Source: Phycisphaerae bacterium (lineage in GTDB: Bacteria > Planctomycetota > Phycisphaerae > Sedimentisphaerales > Anaerohalosphaeraceae). Taken from it: a DNA stretch of 48,020 bases. How positions within the stretch are numbered: the first letter of the stretch is position 1; every line of letters begins with the position of its first letter. Positions 7,651 to 16,930 of this stretch are shown here, in pieces. The translations under genes were made by a program, and so were the position numbers. Where the stretch lies: positions 1-48,020 of the forward strand of contig JAGPMT010000022.1 in NCBI GenBank assembly GCA_018052735.1, written 5' to 3'. Below the pieces are notes generated by a model, which searched no databases, was not told where the DNA came from, and was given only the letters and a program-made list of their open reading frames with translations.

Positions 7651-8196
7651 ATGCAGTTCGAACGAATTCTTGCAACATCCGAACAATTGGACCAAATTGT
7701 ATCTGATTTGGCTGAAAAAATCGCCGAGACCTATCGCGGCAGAAGAAATGCAGCAGCCGTAGTTATGCTGGAAGGAGCTCGCCGTTTTGCCAGTGACCTG
7801 CTTGCAAAGCTGGACTTTACAATGGATGTTATTTTCGTCAAGGCATCCAGCTATTACGGCCAGACAGTTTCGACAGGTTTTGTCCAAATTGAAGGACCGC
7901 AGGACTTATCCCAGCTGGTCCGAGGTAAAAATATCCTGCTGATTGATGATATTTATGATACAGGACAAACAATGGCGACAATGCTTTCCCGATTATCAGA
8001 ATATCAGCCGGAAAGCATTAAAATCTGCGTTCTACTGGAAAAGACTATCCCCCATATACAGAATATCCCGATTGATTTTACAGGTCTGAAAGTAGATGAC
8101 GCCTTTATCGTCGGCTATGGCCTCGACTACAATGGATGCTTCCGCGAACTTCCTTACATAGCCGTATTATCCGGTATTCCTGCGGCTGAAAGATAA
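7651..8196 (+). CDS. hpt: Hypoxanthine phosphoribosyltransferase
   Basis: A 181-residue cytoplasmic purine-salvage enzyme converting hypoxanthine (and usually guanine) plus PRPP to IMP/GMP. The PRPP-binding loop ILLIDDIYDTGQT is at residues 95-107; the flexible active-site loop KASSYYG is at 64-70; the C-terminal VDDAFIVGYGLDYNGCFRE is typical of HPRT, binding the purine and closing the site. I chose ATG at 7651 because GGAG lies 6 nt upstream; an in-frame TTG at 7630 would extend it into the preceding gene. Length matches the family. Confidence 0.92.
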   Translation: MQFERILATSEQLDQIVSDLAEKIAETYRGRRNAAAVVMLEGARRFASDLLAKLDFTMDVIFVKASSYYGQTVSTGFVQIEGPQDLSQLVRGKNILLIDDIYDTGQTMATMLSRLSEYQPESIKICVLLEKTIPHIQNIPIDFTGLKVDDAFIVGYGLDYNGCFRELPYIAVLSGIPAAER

Positions 8197-8285
8197 GCAT
8201 TCCGCAAAAAGACCCGGTACCAACCAGCTCGGCCTAAAATACCCAGTCTATCAGAGGATTCTTACAGACTCCGGCTAATTGCAGA

Positions 8286-9158
8286 TTAAAGCCCATATAC
8301 ACCCAGCTTGCCGGTCTGCTGGGATTGGGGGGCCTGCTGGCCTTGCGGCTTATAATAGCGGCGGGCCTCCGGCAGATATTCTTTGATACTTTGTATGCGG
8401 GTCTGGTCTGCCGGATGCGTACTGAGAAATTCCGGTATCTGGCTACCCTCTTTGGAAGCAGCCATCCTCTCCCAGAATCCAACTGCCGCTTCAGGGTCAT
8501 AGCCAGCCATCGCCATAAAAATCAACCCAAGCTGGTCGGCCTCTTTTTCATGCAGACGGCTGTATGGGAGAATCACAGCCAGCGACGCTCCGACCCCATA
8601 GGATGACAGGAAAATATTCCGCGTAGCTTCGGGTTTATCTTTCATCGCCTGAGACAGACCTATGCCGCCCAGTGTCACCATCAGGGCTTGGCTCATGCGT
8701 TCCGCACCGTGTTTGGCAATTGCATGAGCAATCTCGTGGCCCATTACCACCGCCAGCCCTGCATCATCCTGCGTTACTTCGAGCAGACCGGTATAAACCA
8801 CAACCTTGCCTCCGGGCATTGCCCAAGCATTCTTTTCTTTACTTTCAACCAGATTAAACTCCCACTTGTACCCGGCAATCCGGTCGTTCATATAGTTTTC
8901 ATTCATATACCGCTCGACAGCATCAGCGATGCGTTTGCCGACCCGCTGCACCATAGCTGTTTTGTCCGGGTCAGTGCTTAACTTGGTTTCCGGATCTTTG
9001 AGAAAACTATTATACTCCTGCAGAGCCATCGAGTTGATAAGGGGGTCCGGTACAGTATTAAACTGGCTGCGCCCGGTTATGGGTACTGTGGTACAGCCGG
9101 CCATTGCCGCCATAAACACCGCGATTAAAACAACTCGGAATATTCTGCATCTTTTCAT
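8286..9158 (-). CDS. M48-family metallopeptidase lipoprotein (LoiP/YggG-like)
   Basis: A 290-residue envelope zinc protease. Residues 1-22 form a lipoprotein signal with lipobox MAGC (Cys22). The zinc motif HEIAH is at 141-145, followed downstream by HEKEADQLGL carrying the third zinc ligand. The opening CTTVPITGRSQF is shared with LoiP/YggG-like proteins, which act in outer-membrane protein quality control. The C-terminus is a Gln-rich tail. It is convergent with hpt (89 bp gap without an obvious terminator) and has AAGGAG before the ATG plus a candidate promoter at 9203-9229. Confidence 0.88.
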   Translation of the reverse strand: MKRCRIFRVVLIAVFMAAMAGCTTVPITGRSQFNTVPDPLINSMALQEYNSFLKDPETKLSTDPDKTAMVQRVGKRIADAVERYMNENYMNDRIAGYKWEFNLVESKEKNAWAMPGGKVVVYTGLLEVTQDDAGLAVVMGHEIAHAIAKHGAERMSQALMVTLGGIGLSQAMKDKPEATRNIFLSSYGVGASLAVILPYSRLHEKEADQLGLIFMAMAGYDPEAAVGFWERMAASKEGSQIPEFLSTHPADQTRIQSIKEYLPEARRYYKPQGQQAPQSQQTGKLGVYGL

Positions 9159-9202
9159 ATATTTGACTCCTTTTACAGATTGCTTTCCTGTTAACGCTTT
9201 CT

Positions 9203-9229
9203 ATTATAACCGAAAACAGAAAGATGCAA
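9203..9229 (-). promoter_or_regulatory. Candidate sigma-70 promoter of the M48 protease gene
   Basis: A perfect TATAAT (minus strand, 9203-9208) has TTGCAT at 9224-9229. The spacer is 15 bp, shorter than ideal, so the -35 assignment is weak. Confidence 0.45.
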
Positions 9230-9268
9230 GCGTATTTTCTGGAGATATAAACGCTTTAATCGCCTGAA

Positions 9269-10225
9269 TTATTTCAAATCTTCAATAATCAGCTCAAGTG
9301 TTTGATCAAGGGTATATCGCGGGACAAATCCGATTGCCGTTCGAATCCGCTCCAAACTTGGAACTCGCCTTTTCATATCGTCAAAGGGTCGGCCGTATGC
9401 TTCTTCATAGGATAAATACTGCTTGATGCTTCGGCTTTGGGTCAATCCAATAATTTTGTCGGCAAGAGCATCGATTGTTATCTCCGCATCAGAACCGAGG
9501 TTAAAGACTTTTCCTTCGGCTTGCCGGCAGTTCATCAGACGCATCAGGCCGTCAGTCACATCGTGGACACAGCAAAAACATCGGGATTGCCGGCCGTCGC
9601 CGTAAATCTGAATAGGCTCATTTTTCAGCGCCCGGGCGACAAAACGCGGAATAACCATTCCGTATTGTCCGGTTTGCCGCGGCCCGACTGTGTTAAACAG
9701 CCGGACAATAACCACCGGCAGACCATACTGTTGATGATAGGCCAACGCCAGAAACTCATCGATGGCCTTGCTGCAGGCATATGACCAGCGGGAAAAACGC
9801 GTGCTGCCCAGAACGGTGTCATCATCTTCGTGGAAGGGAATCGCCTCGCTTTTGCCGTACACTTCACTGGTAGAGGCAATAAGGACTTTTTTGCGAAACT
9901 TGTTGGCAACCGACAGAACAACTTCCGTCCCGTGGATATTGGTCTCGATGGTATGCACCGGACGATCAACAATAAGCTGAACTCCCACAGCGGCGGCCAG
10001 ATGATAAATCACATCGCATTTTTCGACCAGCAGATGCATCGTGTTGGGATTGCGAACGGAATCGCATACGAATTCAAAATCCGGATGATGCTCGACAGAT
10101 GCAATATTCTTCAGGGAGCCGGTAGAGAGGTCATCAATAACGGTTACGCTATGACCCTCCCGCAGGCAGGCCTCTGCCAGATGAGAACCAATAAAGCCGG
10201 CTCCGCCTGTTATTAATATTCGCAT
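9269..10225 (-). CDS. NAD-dependent nucleotide-sugar epimerase/dehydratase
   Basis: A 318-residue extended short-chain dehydrogenase. The NAD-binding TGGAGFIGSHL is at residues 6-16, the STSEVYG strand at 118-124 and the catalytic YxxxK at 149-153 (Tyr149, Lys153). Later GPRQTGQYGMVIPRFV and IQIYGDGRQSRCFCCVHDV match the substrate-binding part of UDP-glucuronate decarboxylase and UDP-glucose 4-epimerase-type enzymes. Which nucleotide sugar it converts cannot be decided here. It would act in the cytoplasm to supply precursors for polysaccharide; the exopolysaccharide operon is 18 kb away. GGAG precedes the ATG at 10225. It follows the giant GspK gene by 103 bp and could be read from the same transcript. 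Confidence 0.85.
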   Translation of the reverse strand: MRILITGGAGFIGSHLAEACLREGHSVTVIDDLSTGSLKNIASVEHHPDFEFVCDSVRNPNTMHLLVEKCDVIYHLAAAVGVQLIVDRPVHTIETNIHGTEVVLSVANKFRKKVLIASTSEVYGKSEAIPFHEDDDTVLGSTRFSRWSYACSKAIDEFLALAYHQQYGLPVVIVRLFNTVGPRQTGQYGMVIPRFVARALKNEPIQIYGDGRQSRCFCCVHDVTDGLMRLMNCRQAEGKVFNLGSDAEITIDALADKIIGLTQSRSIKQYLSYEEAYGRPFDDMKRRVPSLERIRTAIGFVPRYTLDQTLELIIEDLK

Positions 10226-10328
10226 TACACGATCTCCAGAATGAGTGTTTTTGCCAAAAAGAAACTCACTTAATCAACCTGCACCGCCAATTCCTGCGTT
10301 TTGATGTTTCAGCCTTTTGTGATTCAGA

Positions 10329-13300
10329 TTATCGCGGGTCGGCAACCGGATGCAGCGCAACCAGTTTGGGACGGTCGTTTTTAGTCCACACCTGACTGCG
10401 ATCAAAAACAGCGATCATCCGCCGCTGCGGACCGTCTTCTCCCAGCCGTACGAGAATGTAGGCCGTAAAGACATCGCTGCGGACTGTGAACTTATTGGCA
10501 AGATTCGACAGAATCCAATGTTCCTCCTCGATATCGTCGCTGATACTCTGCATCCCGACATTTTCTTCTTTCCAAGGCCCGTCGGAATACTGCTTCATCC
10601 TCGGTACTTTAGTCAGCAGATCTGCCAACTTTGCATAAGGCCGATGCTGGATGATTTCCTCTGCCAGCTGCAGTGATGAAAAAGTAACCGTTTTATCCGG
10701 GTCGGCGGCATTGGGGTTAGCCAGCACAGGGGGTATAGCCGCAGCAATCACATGCAGCGGGGCCGTGTTGATATTGATGCGGCCGGGAAGTGTGCCGCTA
10801 TCGGGGCGGTTAATCGTGCATATATAATCTAAAACAGCAGGCTCCTGAATCAAGTCCAAATGAAGCGGTGATGTATCCGCTGCGGTTAATTTGGCTGTGA
10901 TGACAGCATTCGGGTCCGATGTATTTTCTGGTCCGTTGCCGTACAGCGGCAGCGTTTCCAGCTCATGCCACCGGCACAGCGGCCTGCCGTCATCTGCTGC
11001 AGCAAGCTGAAAGCCCTTGGCACCGGGCACTGTTACGCTGTTGGCCTGCCCAAGTGTGTGCGTGTAGTTGGGAGAAGGACCACCTGTCTGCTGCAATGCA
11101 TAACGCCCATAAATGAATTTCCACTCCGTATCCTGCCGTTTGACAGCATTTTGCCCCACAAGCAGCAGCATAGAAGCAACCGTGTCGCCAGAAACCTTGT
11201 CCACAACTATATAATCGATTCCGCGGTTGTTTTTAATCCACGCCGGCGCCGGCCGGAGCAGCTGAATTTCCTTATCGGTTACAGTATTTATCTGAAGAAG
11301 GGATGCCAGTTCATAGGTAAGCGATGCCAGCGGACCGGAAGCCAGCGTCACCGCAGCAGAACTTCGAATGACATACCGGCCGGGTGATTGGGCAGTTTGG
11401 TCATCATACTTAGGTACAAATTTATAGAGATCCCCGACAGCAGCATTAATCACCGCCCCATCGCCTACTTTTATCCGCCATGCATCTTCATTAACAGTAT
11501 AAGCCGTATCAATACGTGCAAGCTTCAGATCGTCAGGATAAGGATTCAGCAATTCAATGGCAAACTCTTCCAGTACGCCCGTAGTCACATTGCGTTTGGC
11601 ATACACTTCTGAAATAAAGGGCTGGCGCTCATAGCCGAAAACAATATCGTCTGTTTCCAGACCAAACGGCATAGCTCCGGCCGGCACAAGGCCGCCGGTT
11701 ACCTCTGCCAGCATCTTGTCAATGATGTCTTCTGTAATAAAGGTGCAGTCCACATTGGCCTGCGCGCCGTAATCGGGATGGTAAAAAGGCCCTTCCGACT
11801 CCCCGGGAACTTGACTGTTGGGCGATCCATCATCCGAAAAATCAATCACATTCGCTGCAAATTGGGCAGCGCTTAAGGCCGCCTCGTGAAGGTCGCCGCC
11901 GTTTTGCTGAAAGAAATACTCCCGCATGGCATAAAGCAGCTGCAGGATTCGGCGCCGCGTTTCAATAGTATTGTACGGCTTGCCGGATGTGCCCTTGAGA
12001 ATCTCAGCCGGCGAAGCGATGTCTGTGGAAACAGGACCGGCTGGAATCAGCAGCGAGCGAATCCGGCCGCGGCTTCCGGCAGGAATCCCCGCCAAATCTG
12101 CTTCCAGCAGCGGATAGCCGCCTCTTCGGAACATCCGGTCAAAGCTGTAAAATGTGCACAGATGCCGCCGGTCATATCGAAACAAAGGATTCGTTGGCGC
12201 AAGCGGATTGCCCGCCAAATCCCATTTATCGAAATTGGCCGGATCGACTTTGATTTTCCATGATACAAATGCCGTATTCTCATCGACCGGAGTTCGCAAC
12301 GCCCCATATGTCCCGCCGCCGGCATCCAATGTAAAATGCAAAACACCCGGGTCGGGAGGCGATTTTCGTTCAAACCGCGCCTCTGTCATTGAGGTAATAA
12401 GATAGCGGTTCCGCAATTCCAGTTCATCACCGATGTCAAAAAATCGGCCGGCAAGGGGTTTTTCCATATTCAGCAGAAACGCCTGAGCAGCCGCAGGAGC
12501 AAAAGGATAAATATTGCCCCCCCATACTTTGGCTAATCCTTTTGCTGCCATTAAATCATACCACCGGTCGCCGGATTCCCCCGAAGCTCCGCCGTCAAAC
12601 AAAACCCCGTTCAAATCCCGCCCGCGCAGAAACGGCAGATAGTTTATTTCAGTTAAATACCGCCCTGAACCGTCTTTTTGATTGTCATGCCATGGCTTCA
12701 AAGTAAACGTATTGACAGGATCTTCATGCCAGTAAGTCCACATATCCGAAAACGGCGATCGTTTCTTAGGGTCGGCATAACCCTTCACATTGAAACAGCT
12801 GGCCGCATTCAGGTTGAGCATCGCGCAGTTGTCGATAATGCGGACGGCGGCAAAGACCGGCTCGCCCCGGCTGGTCGTCAGGCCCGGCACCAGTACCCAG
12901 CGGCTGTCGGCCACGCCGTCGCCATCGGCATCGGCTCGGGCGCCGTAAATGCAGGTACTGGCCGGATTGTTCCACTCCGACACATTCGGCGCTGCTCCCT
13001 GCAGAATAATCTTCATTCTATCCTTGGGTCTAATTATTTTTGCCCGCACATTATAGGCACTGACCTTATAGGCTTCCCAAACCCCTGGAGCAGTGCTCCA
13101 CTGCGATGGAACATTGCTGTTGTCCGGGTCAAGCCAATATCTTGCTGCCGTCTGCGGGTAATATACATGCTGACCTCGGTCAAACCGCTGATAATACAAG
13201 CTGTCTGAAGCCCCCTGAATTGTCCCCCACAAATCGCTGATATGAGGCCAGACGTAAATATCATCCGTCGGGTCAGCAGGCGTATTGTTATTGTGCCACC

Positions 13301-13772
13301 AGACCGGCTCCAGCGAGGCCAGCCAATAATCATCCAGCAATCCCGGCAGCCAGACATCATCATTTGCCGCCGGCGCTTGGGCCGGATCGAGCTGGCCGTC
13401 AGGACCGGGATCAATCATATCATCCCACGTACCAGCTATTCCATCCACGCCCAAACCGTTGTTGAAGCCCCGATGATGTTCCGCCAAATCCCAGGGTTCA
13501 TCGGAATCGGGATTAAGATTGCCGGCGTCGGCAATACCCGGCCGGGCCGGATTGGTGCCGAACAAATCGGCAACAAGAACGTCATCGATACGGGATAGCA
13601 CCGTCTGGACGGCAGCATCCAGATCCTTGCTCTGGATTACTGCGGCCGATTCCATCTGGCCGGCACGGGAGATCATCAGGAACATTACCCCCACCACGGC
13701 CAGCAGCACCGTAACGACTATCACCAGAATCAGAGCGGAACCTTTATGCAGTTGTCTATTCTGTGTTTTCAC
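10329..13772 (-). CDS. Giant GspK-like minor pseudopilin (1147 residues)
   Basis: The N-terminus (KGSALILVIVVTVLLAVVGV) is a type IV prepilin-like helix preceded by a basic leader and, as in GspK, has no Glu at position 5. Near the C-terminus GRININTAPLHVIAAAIPP and a following helix-hairpin region match the GspK family, whose members cap the pseudopilus tip. Typical GspK is about 300-350 residues; this one is over three times longer. Acidic loops occur, including DADGDGVADS at residues 281-290, like an EF-hand/thrombospondin-type calcium loop. Start is GTG at 13772 after AAAGGTGG. It ends the pseudopilin operon, in the usual place for K. The extra mass probably forms a large surface-exposed or cargo-binding module, but that is inference. 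Confidence 0.75.
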   Translation of the reverse strand: MKTQNRQLHKGSALILVIVVTVLLAVVGVMFLMISRAGQMESAAVIQSKDLDAAVQTVLSRIDDVLVADLFGTNPARPGIADAGNLNPDSDEPWDLAEHHRGFNNGLGVDGIAGTWDDMIDPGPDGQLDPAQAPAANDDVWLPGLLDDYWLASLEPVWWHNNNTPADPTDDIYVWPHISDLWGTIQGASDSLYYQRFDRGQHVYYPQTAARYWLDPDNSNVPSQWSTAPGVWEAYKVSAYNVRAKIIRPKDRMKIILQGAAPNVSEWNNPASTCIYGARADADGDGVADSRWVLVPGLTTSRGEPVFAAVRIIDNCAMLNLNAASCFNVKGYADPKKRSPFSDMWTYWHEDPVNTFTLKPWHDNQKDGSGRYLTEINYLPFLRGRDLNGVLFDGGASGESGDRWYDLMAAKGLAKVWGGNIYPFAPAAAQAFLLNMEKPLAGRFFDIGDELELRNRYLITSMTEARFERKSPPDPGVLHFTLDAGGGTYGALRTPVDENTAFVSWKIKVDPANFDKWDLAGNPLAPTNPLFRYDRRHLCTFYSFDRMFRRGGYPLLEADLAGIPAGSRGRIRSLLIPAGPVSTDIASPAEILKGTSGKPYNTIETRRRILQLLYAMREYFFQQNGGDLHEAALSAAQFAANVIDFSDDGSPNSQVPGESEGPFYHPDYGAQANVDCTFITEDIIDKMLAEVTGGLVPAGAMPFGLETDDIVFGYERQPFISEVYAKRNVTTGVLEEFAIELLNPYPDDLKLARIDTAYTVNEDAWRIKVGDGAVINAAVGDLYKFVPKYDDQTAQSPGRYVIRSSAAVTLASGPLASLTYELASLLQINTVTDKEIQLLRPAPAWIKNNRGIDYIVVDKVSGDTVASMLLLVGQNAVKRQDTEWKFIYGRYALQQTGGPSPNYTHTLGQANSVTVPGAKGFQLAAADDGRPLCRWHELETLPLYGNGPENTSDPNAVITAKLTAADTSPLHLDLIQEPAVLDYICTINRPDSGTLPGRININTAPLHVIAAAIPPVLANPNAADPDKTVTFSSLQLAEEIIQHRPYAKLADLLTKVPRMKQYSDGPWKEENVGMQSISDDIEEEHWILSNLANKFTVRSDVFTAYILVRLGEDGPQRRMIAVFDRSQVWTKNDRPKLVALHPVADPR

Positions 13773-13905
13773 AATACCACCTTTATTGTCATTTTAGACT
13801 ATACAGATACTCCTGCTGGAAAAATCCCTTTGCAGAACGCCTTGTTTGCCTTCAATGACATTTCCATTCCGTTTCAGCTTACCGTCAATGGCCCCGCGTT
13901 TGTCT

Positions 13906-15090
13906 TCAATCGCCTATATATACAATATGCGTAAATATCTTGCCGTCGGCGAAAATCCCGTTGCTGTCCTTGAGCACAAACGTAAACTTCAGCGCTTTGG
14001 GATAAAAATCCTTCCGAAAAGGACATGCTAAAGTTTGGCATCTTTTGCTTGCATTATCCGTATTTACCATATACCAATTAGCGATGGTATCCGTCGTCCC
14101 TTTGGGCAGCGTAAAACACACGCCGAATTTATTGACGCCCATTAACGAAAAATCGGAATCCACATCATTGGGGGGCACATTACCATTTCCCACAGGGTCC
14201 ACATCCGGCCACCATCGCACGCCTATAAATAAAGGCGGAGCGGGGGCAAGCCCCGTAAAGGAGACAAGATCCTCATTCTGATAAGCCCACTGAATCTGCA
14301 TCTGAACAACACCTTGGCAAAAGAGATTCCACAGACCGTCGGCGGCGTCGATATTGACCATCGGGCGGCTGATATTGCCGTCCGGCACAGAGGTATCAAA
14401 CATCACCGTTCGGAGAAAATAACCAGCGTTATTGGTGCTGTAATTGAGAGTATTGATCCAGTCCGTCAGCGAAATCGTATCATACTCCCAGACATTTTCA
14501 TTGCCCAAAAGGAACTGGGATGCTGCGGGATTTATGAAAATAGAATAGTCGGGCGGTATGCCCAAATTGGGATACGGCATAACCGTCAAAAGCTGACTGT
14601 CAGCCGTCAAAATGTGGCAGCGGCGGGCAAGAATCTCTGCTTGTTTAAAATCGGGAACAGCTGTCGGGTCCGCTATCAGATTAACCGAATTGGCATGGCC
14701 GTAATAAATGCGGGCGGCATTGCCGTAAATCATCTTGTTCGGCAGTGGCGTTTGGGCCGCCTGAAAATCCCCATCGGCAAAAAAATGAATGGCATCATAA
14801 TAGGTATCCGGAACAGCATCGCCATTGGTATCAACAGCATTAAACCACAGAAACAGCGGCGCTTCTTTCCGCAGACCGCGAAAATCGGCATTGATCTGCT
14901 CGGCAACAGCCCGCAAATTGCGGGATACCTCGATCGATGCTCCTGCCTGCCGGTGGGCCTGGACTGTCGTCGAAAAGACCAGCCCCGACAGGGTCAGCAG
15001 CATCACCAGCAGAGCCATTGCCACCAGCAGCTCTGCAATCGTAAAGCCCCGTGCTGATTTTACCGTCATATTGTCAAATTTACAATCCAT
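13906..15090 (-). CDS. GspJ-like minor pseudopilin
   Basis: The prepilin signature ARG|FTIAELLVAMALLVMLLTLSG (cleavage after Gly, Glu at +5) starts a long hydrophobic helix, followed by a large globular domain. Its size and its position between I- and K-like genes suggest the GspJ role at the pseudopilus tip. A loop DTNGDAVPD (coded at about 14806-14832) resembles a calcium-binding loop. The start is uncertain: ATG at 15090 (15-residue leader), ATG at 15069 (8-residue leader) and TTG at 15126 are all in frame, and none has a good Shine-Dalgarno. A 133-bp gap without a visible gene separates it from the GspK-like gene. Confidence 0.72.
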   Translation of the reverse strand: MDCKFDNMTVKSARGFTIAELLVAMALLVMLLTLSGLVFSTTVQAHRQAGASIEVSRNLRAVAEQINADFRGLRKEAPLFLWFNAVDTNGDAVPDTYYDAIHFFADGDFQAAQTPLPNKMIYGNAARIYYGHANSVNLIADPTAVPDFKQAEILARRCHILTADSQLLTVMPYPNLGIPPDYSIFINPAASQFLLGNENVWEYDTISLTDWINTLNYSTNNAGYFLRTVMFDTSVPDGNISRPMVNIDAADGLWNLFCQGVVQMQIQWAYQNEDLVSFTGLAPAPPLFIGVRWWPDVDPVGNGNVPPNDVDSDFSLMGVNKFGVCFTLPKGTTDTIANWYMVNTDNASKRCQTLACPFRKDFYPKALKFTFVLKDSNGIFADGKIFTHIVYIGD

Positions 15091-15135
15091 TTTCGAAACC
15101 GCTGGTTGCACAGATGTATTTCTCAACTGCCGCTG

Positions 15136-16053
15136 TTATTGAATCTGATCCAACTGAATCACTTTCTGATACACCCCGACACAGGGATATCGGTCGCTGC
15201 CCGCCGCCGGTGGTACAACCCAGATATAATGGGCCAATCCCGCCGGCTTTGCCGGATCGGTAATCCAGTCTTCCGCAAGGGTTAGTATTCCATCGGTGCG
15301 GTTCACTTCAAGGATTCGATAAATCCGGCCGGAATAATCATCTGCAATCGTATAGCCGTCACTGAAAAAATCCAGAATGCTGCTGCCAAGCAGCAGATTG
15401 GTCCATTTCGGATTGTCCTCCGGTACAACCTGCAGCTTCCGCAAACCGGCAAGACGCACCTGCACTCTGACCGGCGAAGGCCAAGGGAGATTGTTCGCCG
15501 CCGGATAGGGATTGGATGCATCGCCCGAAAATCCCAAATGCCCGTAATAGCTGTTTCCGGCCGTATTGCGGCGGTTGACAAACACGGTAATCTGCACCGC
15601 TTTGTCTCCTGCCCGACGGCACAGGGCAGACCAGTGATACTTCTGCCCTTCGGGATAAGCAGTCGGCAAAACAGACGGATACCTGAACTGCTCCCAATCG
15701 GCGGTTACAGGAATATCGTCTACGGTGTTATAGATTCTATCCGGCCCCAGACTATACCGGTTGACATCAATATAATTGCTGCAGGTACTGTATTCATCCG
15801 GAAAACCGGCAGGATCTGCCTGATGCAGCAGTGCGGACGGCCAGAACTGGAAGTCCCGCAGGCCATAAAGCCGGATTTTGGCAAAGGCCTCATCCGCCGC
15901 AACCGCCCCTACTGCCCGTTCGGTAGTCAGTGTTGTCAGTTTGACCCCAACCGGAAAGATTGTGGCTACCATCACCAATCCGATTGCCATAATGCCGGTG
16001 GCAATCAGCATCTCGGTCAATGAAAATCCAAATTGTTTACGGATTCTGTTCAC
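15136..16053 (-). CDS. GspI/PilV-like minor pseudopilin
   Basis: The leader VNRIRKQFG|FSLTEMLIATGIMAIGLVMV is a class III prepilin signal with Glu at +5. The mature protein (about 296 residues) is longer than usual GspI. I chose the GTG at 16053, giving a 9-residue leader and 305 residues in all; longer in-frame starts put about 60 extra residues before the signal, which a prepilin peptidase would not accept. This start overlaps the end of the upstream GspH-like gene by 17 bp in another frame, suggesting translational coupling. It ends 45 bp before the GspJ-like gene. Confidence 0.7.
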   Translation of the reverse strand: MNRIRKQFGFSLTEMLIATGIMAIGLVMVATIFPVGVKLTTLTTERAVGAVAADEAFAKIRLYGLRDFQFWPSALLHQADPAGFPDEYSTCSNYIDVNRYSLGPDRIYNTVDDIPVTADWEQFRYPSVLPTAYPEGQKYHWSALCRRAGDKAVQITVFVNRRNTAGNSYYGHLGFSGDASNPYPAANNLPWPSPVRVQVRLAGLRKLQVVPEDNPKWTNLLLGSSILDFFSDGYTIADDYSGRIYRILEVNRTDGILTLAEDWITDPAKPAGLAHYIWVVPPAAGSDRYPCVGVYQKVIQLDQIQ

Positions 16054-16891
16054 GGTATTTGAGCACCAGTTCTCCCGTATAAGGGCTGATATGTTCGTCA
16101 TTGATGGTTTGCAAATAACTTGTCCAGCGGGCAGCCGCATTTGCCTGCTTGTAATCTGATTTGCTGTACAGCTTAAAGGATTGCACGCTGATTTCCGGAC
16201 CAACACCGCAGTTGGTGGGGTCAAGTCCATAATCATCCTGAAGAAACTGACTGATTCCTGCTTGGACTTTTACCAGCACATTAAAAATTGTATCATTGCT
16301 GCTGCCGTCAGTTGTGCCGTCTTTATTTCGCACCCAAACCGGATGAACAGTCAGGCGGCCTTGCGGCGAAAAAATAATCGAAAAGGTGCTGGCATCCAGC
16401 AGACACCGATTTACCCCTCCTGTGCCGACAGGGGCAAGATTGGCTGCGTTATCTGTTAAAACTGCATCATCAAGTTTGACGGGCATCAGCTTATTCCAGT
16501 CATAGGTTGTGTAGAAATCCGCCCGCTTAATCCAGTACGAACAGACCGCCCCTACATCATCCGGCAGCTTCATCGGCCTGCGGCCGGTTAGTGCCCGAAA
16601 TCCGTTGGCAAGCCCGGTCGCTGCAGGGTCGTGGACAATAAAAATCATATAGGTATGCCCATTCATATCCGGCTGAAAGCGAATGCCGGCATAGGTCTGC
16701 TCGCGAACAGCAATAGCCCGGGCATTGGACATGGCGGAGTTAATCAGTTTGCGAACACCGGCTGTCGATTCGTACGAGTCCATTAAGCTGCGGGCTGCCG
16801 GAATGGAGATGCCCATCAGGATGGCGATAATTCCCGCCACGACGAGAATCTCGGTCAGTGAAATCCCATTTTGTCGTCTGGTCGTTGGCAT
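16037..16891 (-). CDS. GspH-like minor pseudopilin
   Basis: A 284-residue prepilin with leader MPTTRRQNG|ISLTEILVVAGIIAILMGIS (Glu at +5). SNARAIAVREQTYAGIRFQPD in the following segment resembles the GspH domain, in which a helix leads into a beta-sandwich. It would be an inner-membrane-anchored minor pseudopilin after cleavage by a prepilin peptidase (not in the window). It follows a GspG-like gene by 39 bp and overlaps the start of the next gene. Start ATG at 16891; the ribosome site is weak. Confidence 0.75.
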   Translation of the reverse strand: MPTTRRQNGISLTEILVVAGIIAILMGISIPAARSLMDSYESTAGVRKLINSAMSNARAIAVREQTYAGIRFQPDMNGHTYMIFIVHDPAATGLANGFRALTGRRPMKLPDDVGAVCSYWIKRADFYTTYDWNKLMPVKLDDAVLTDNAANLAPVGTGGVNRCLLDASTFSIIFSPQGRLTVHPVWVRNKDGTTDGSSNDTIFNVLVKVQAGISQFLQDDYGLDPTNCGVGPEISVQSFKLYSKSDYKQANAAARWTSYLQTINDEHISPYTGELVLKYREQNP

Positions 16892-16930
16892 TCTAAATCC
16901 CAGCCGCTGCTTGGCACTCGCAGCGAGGCG

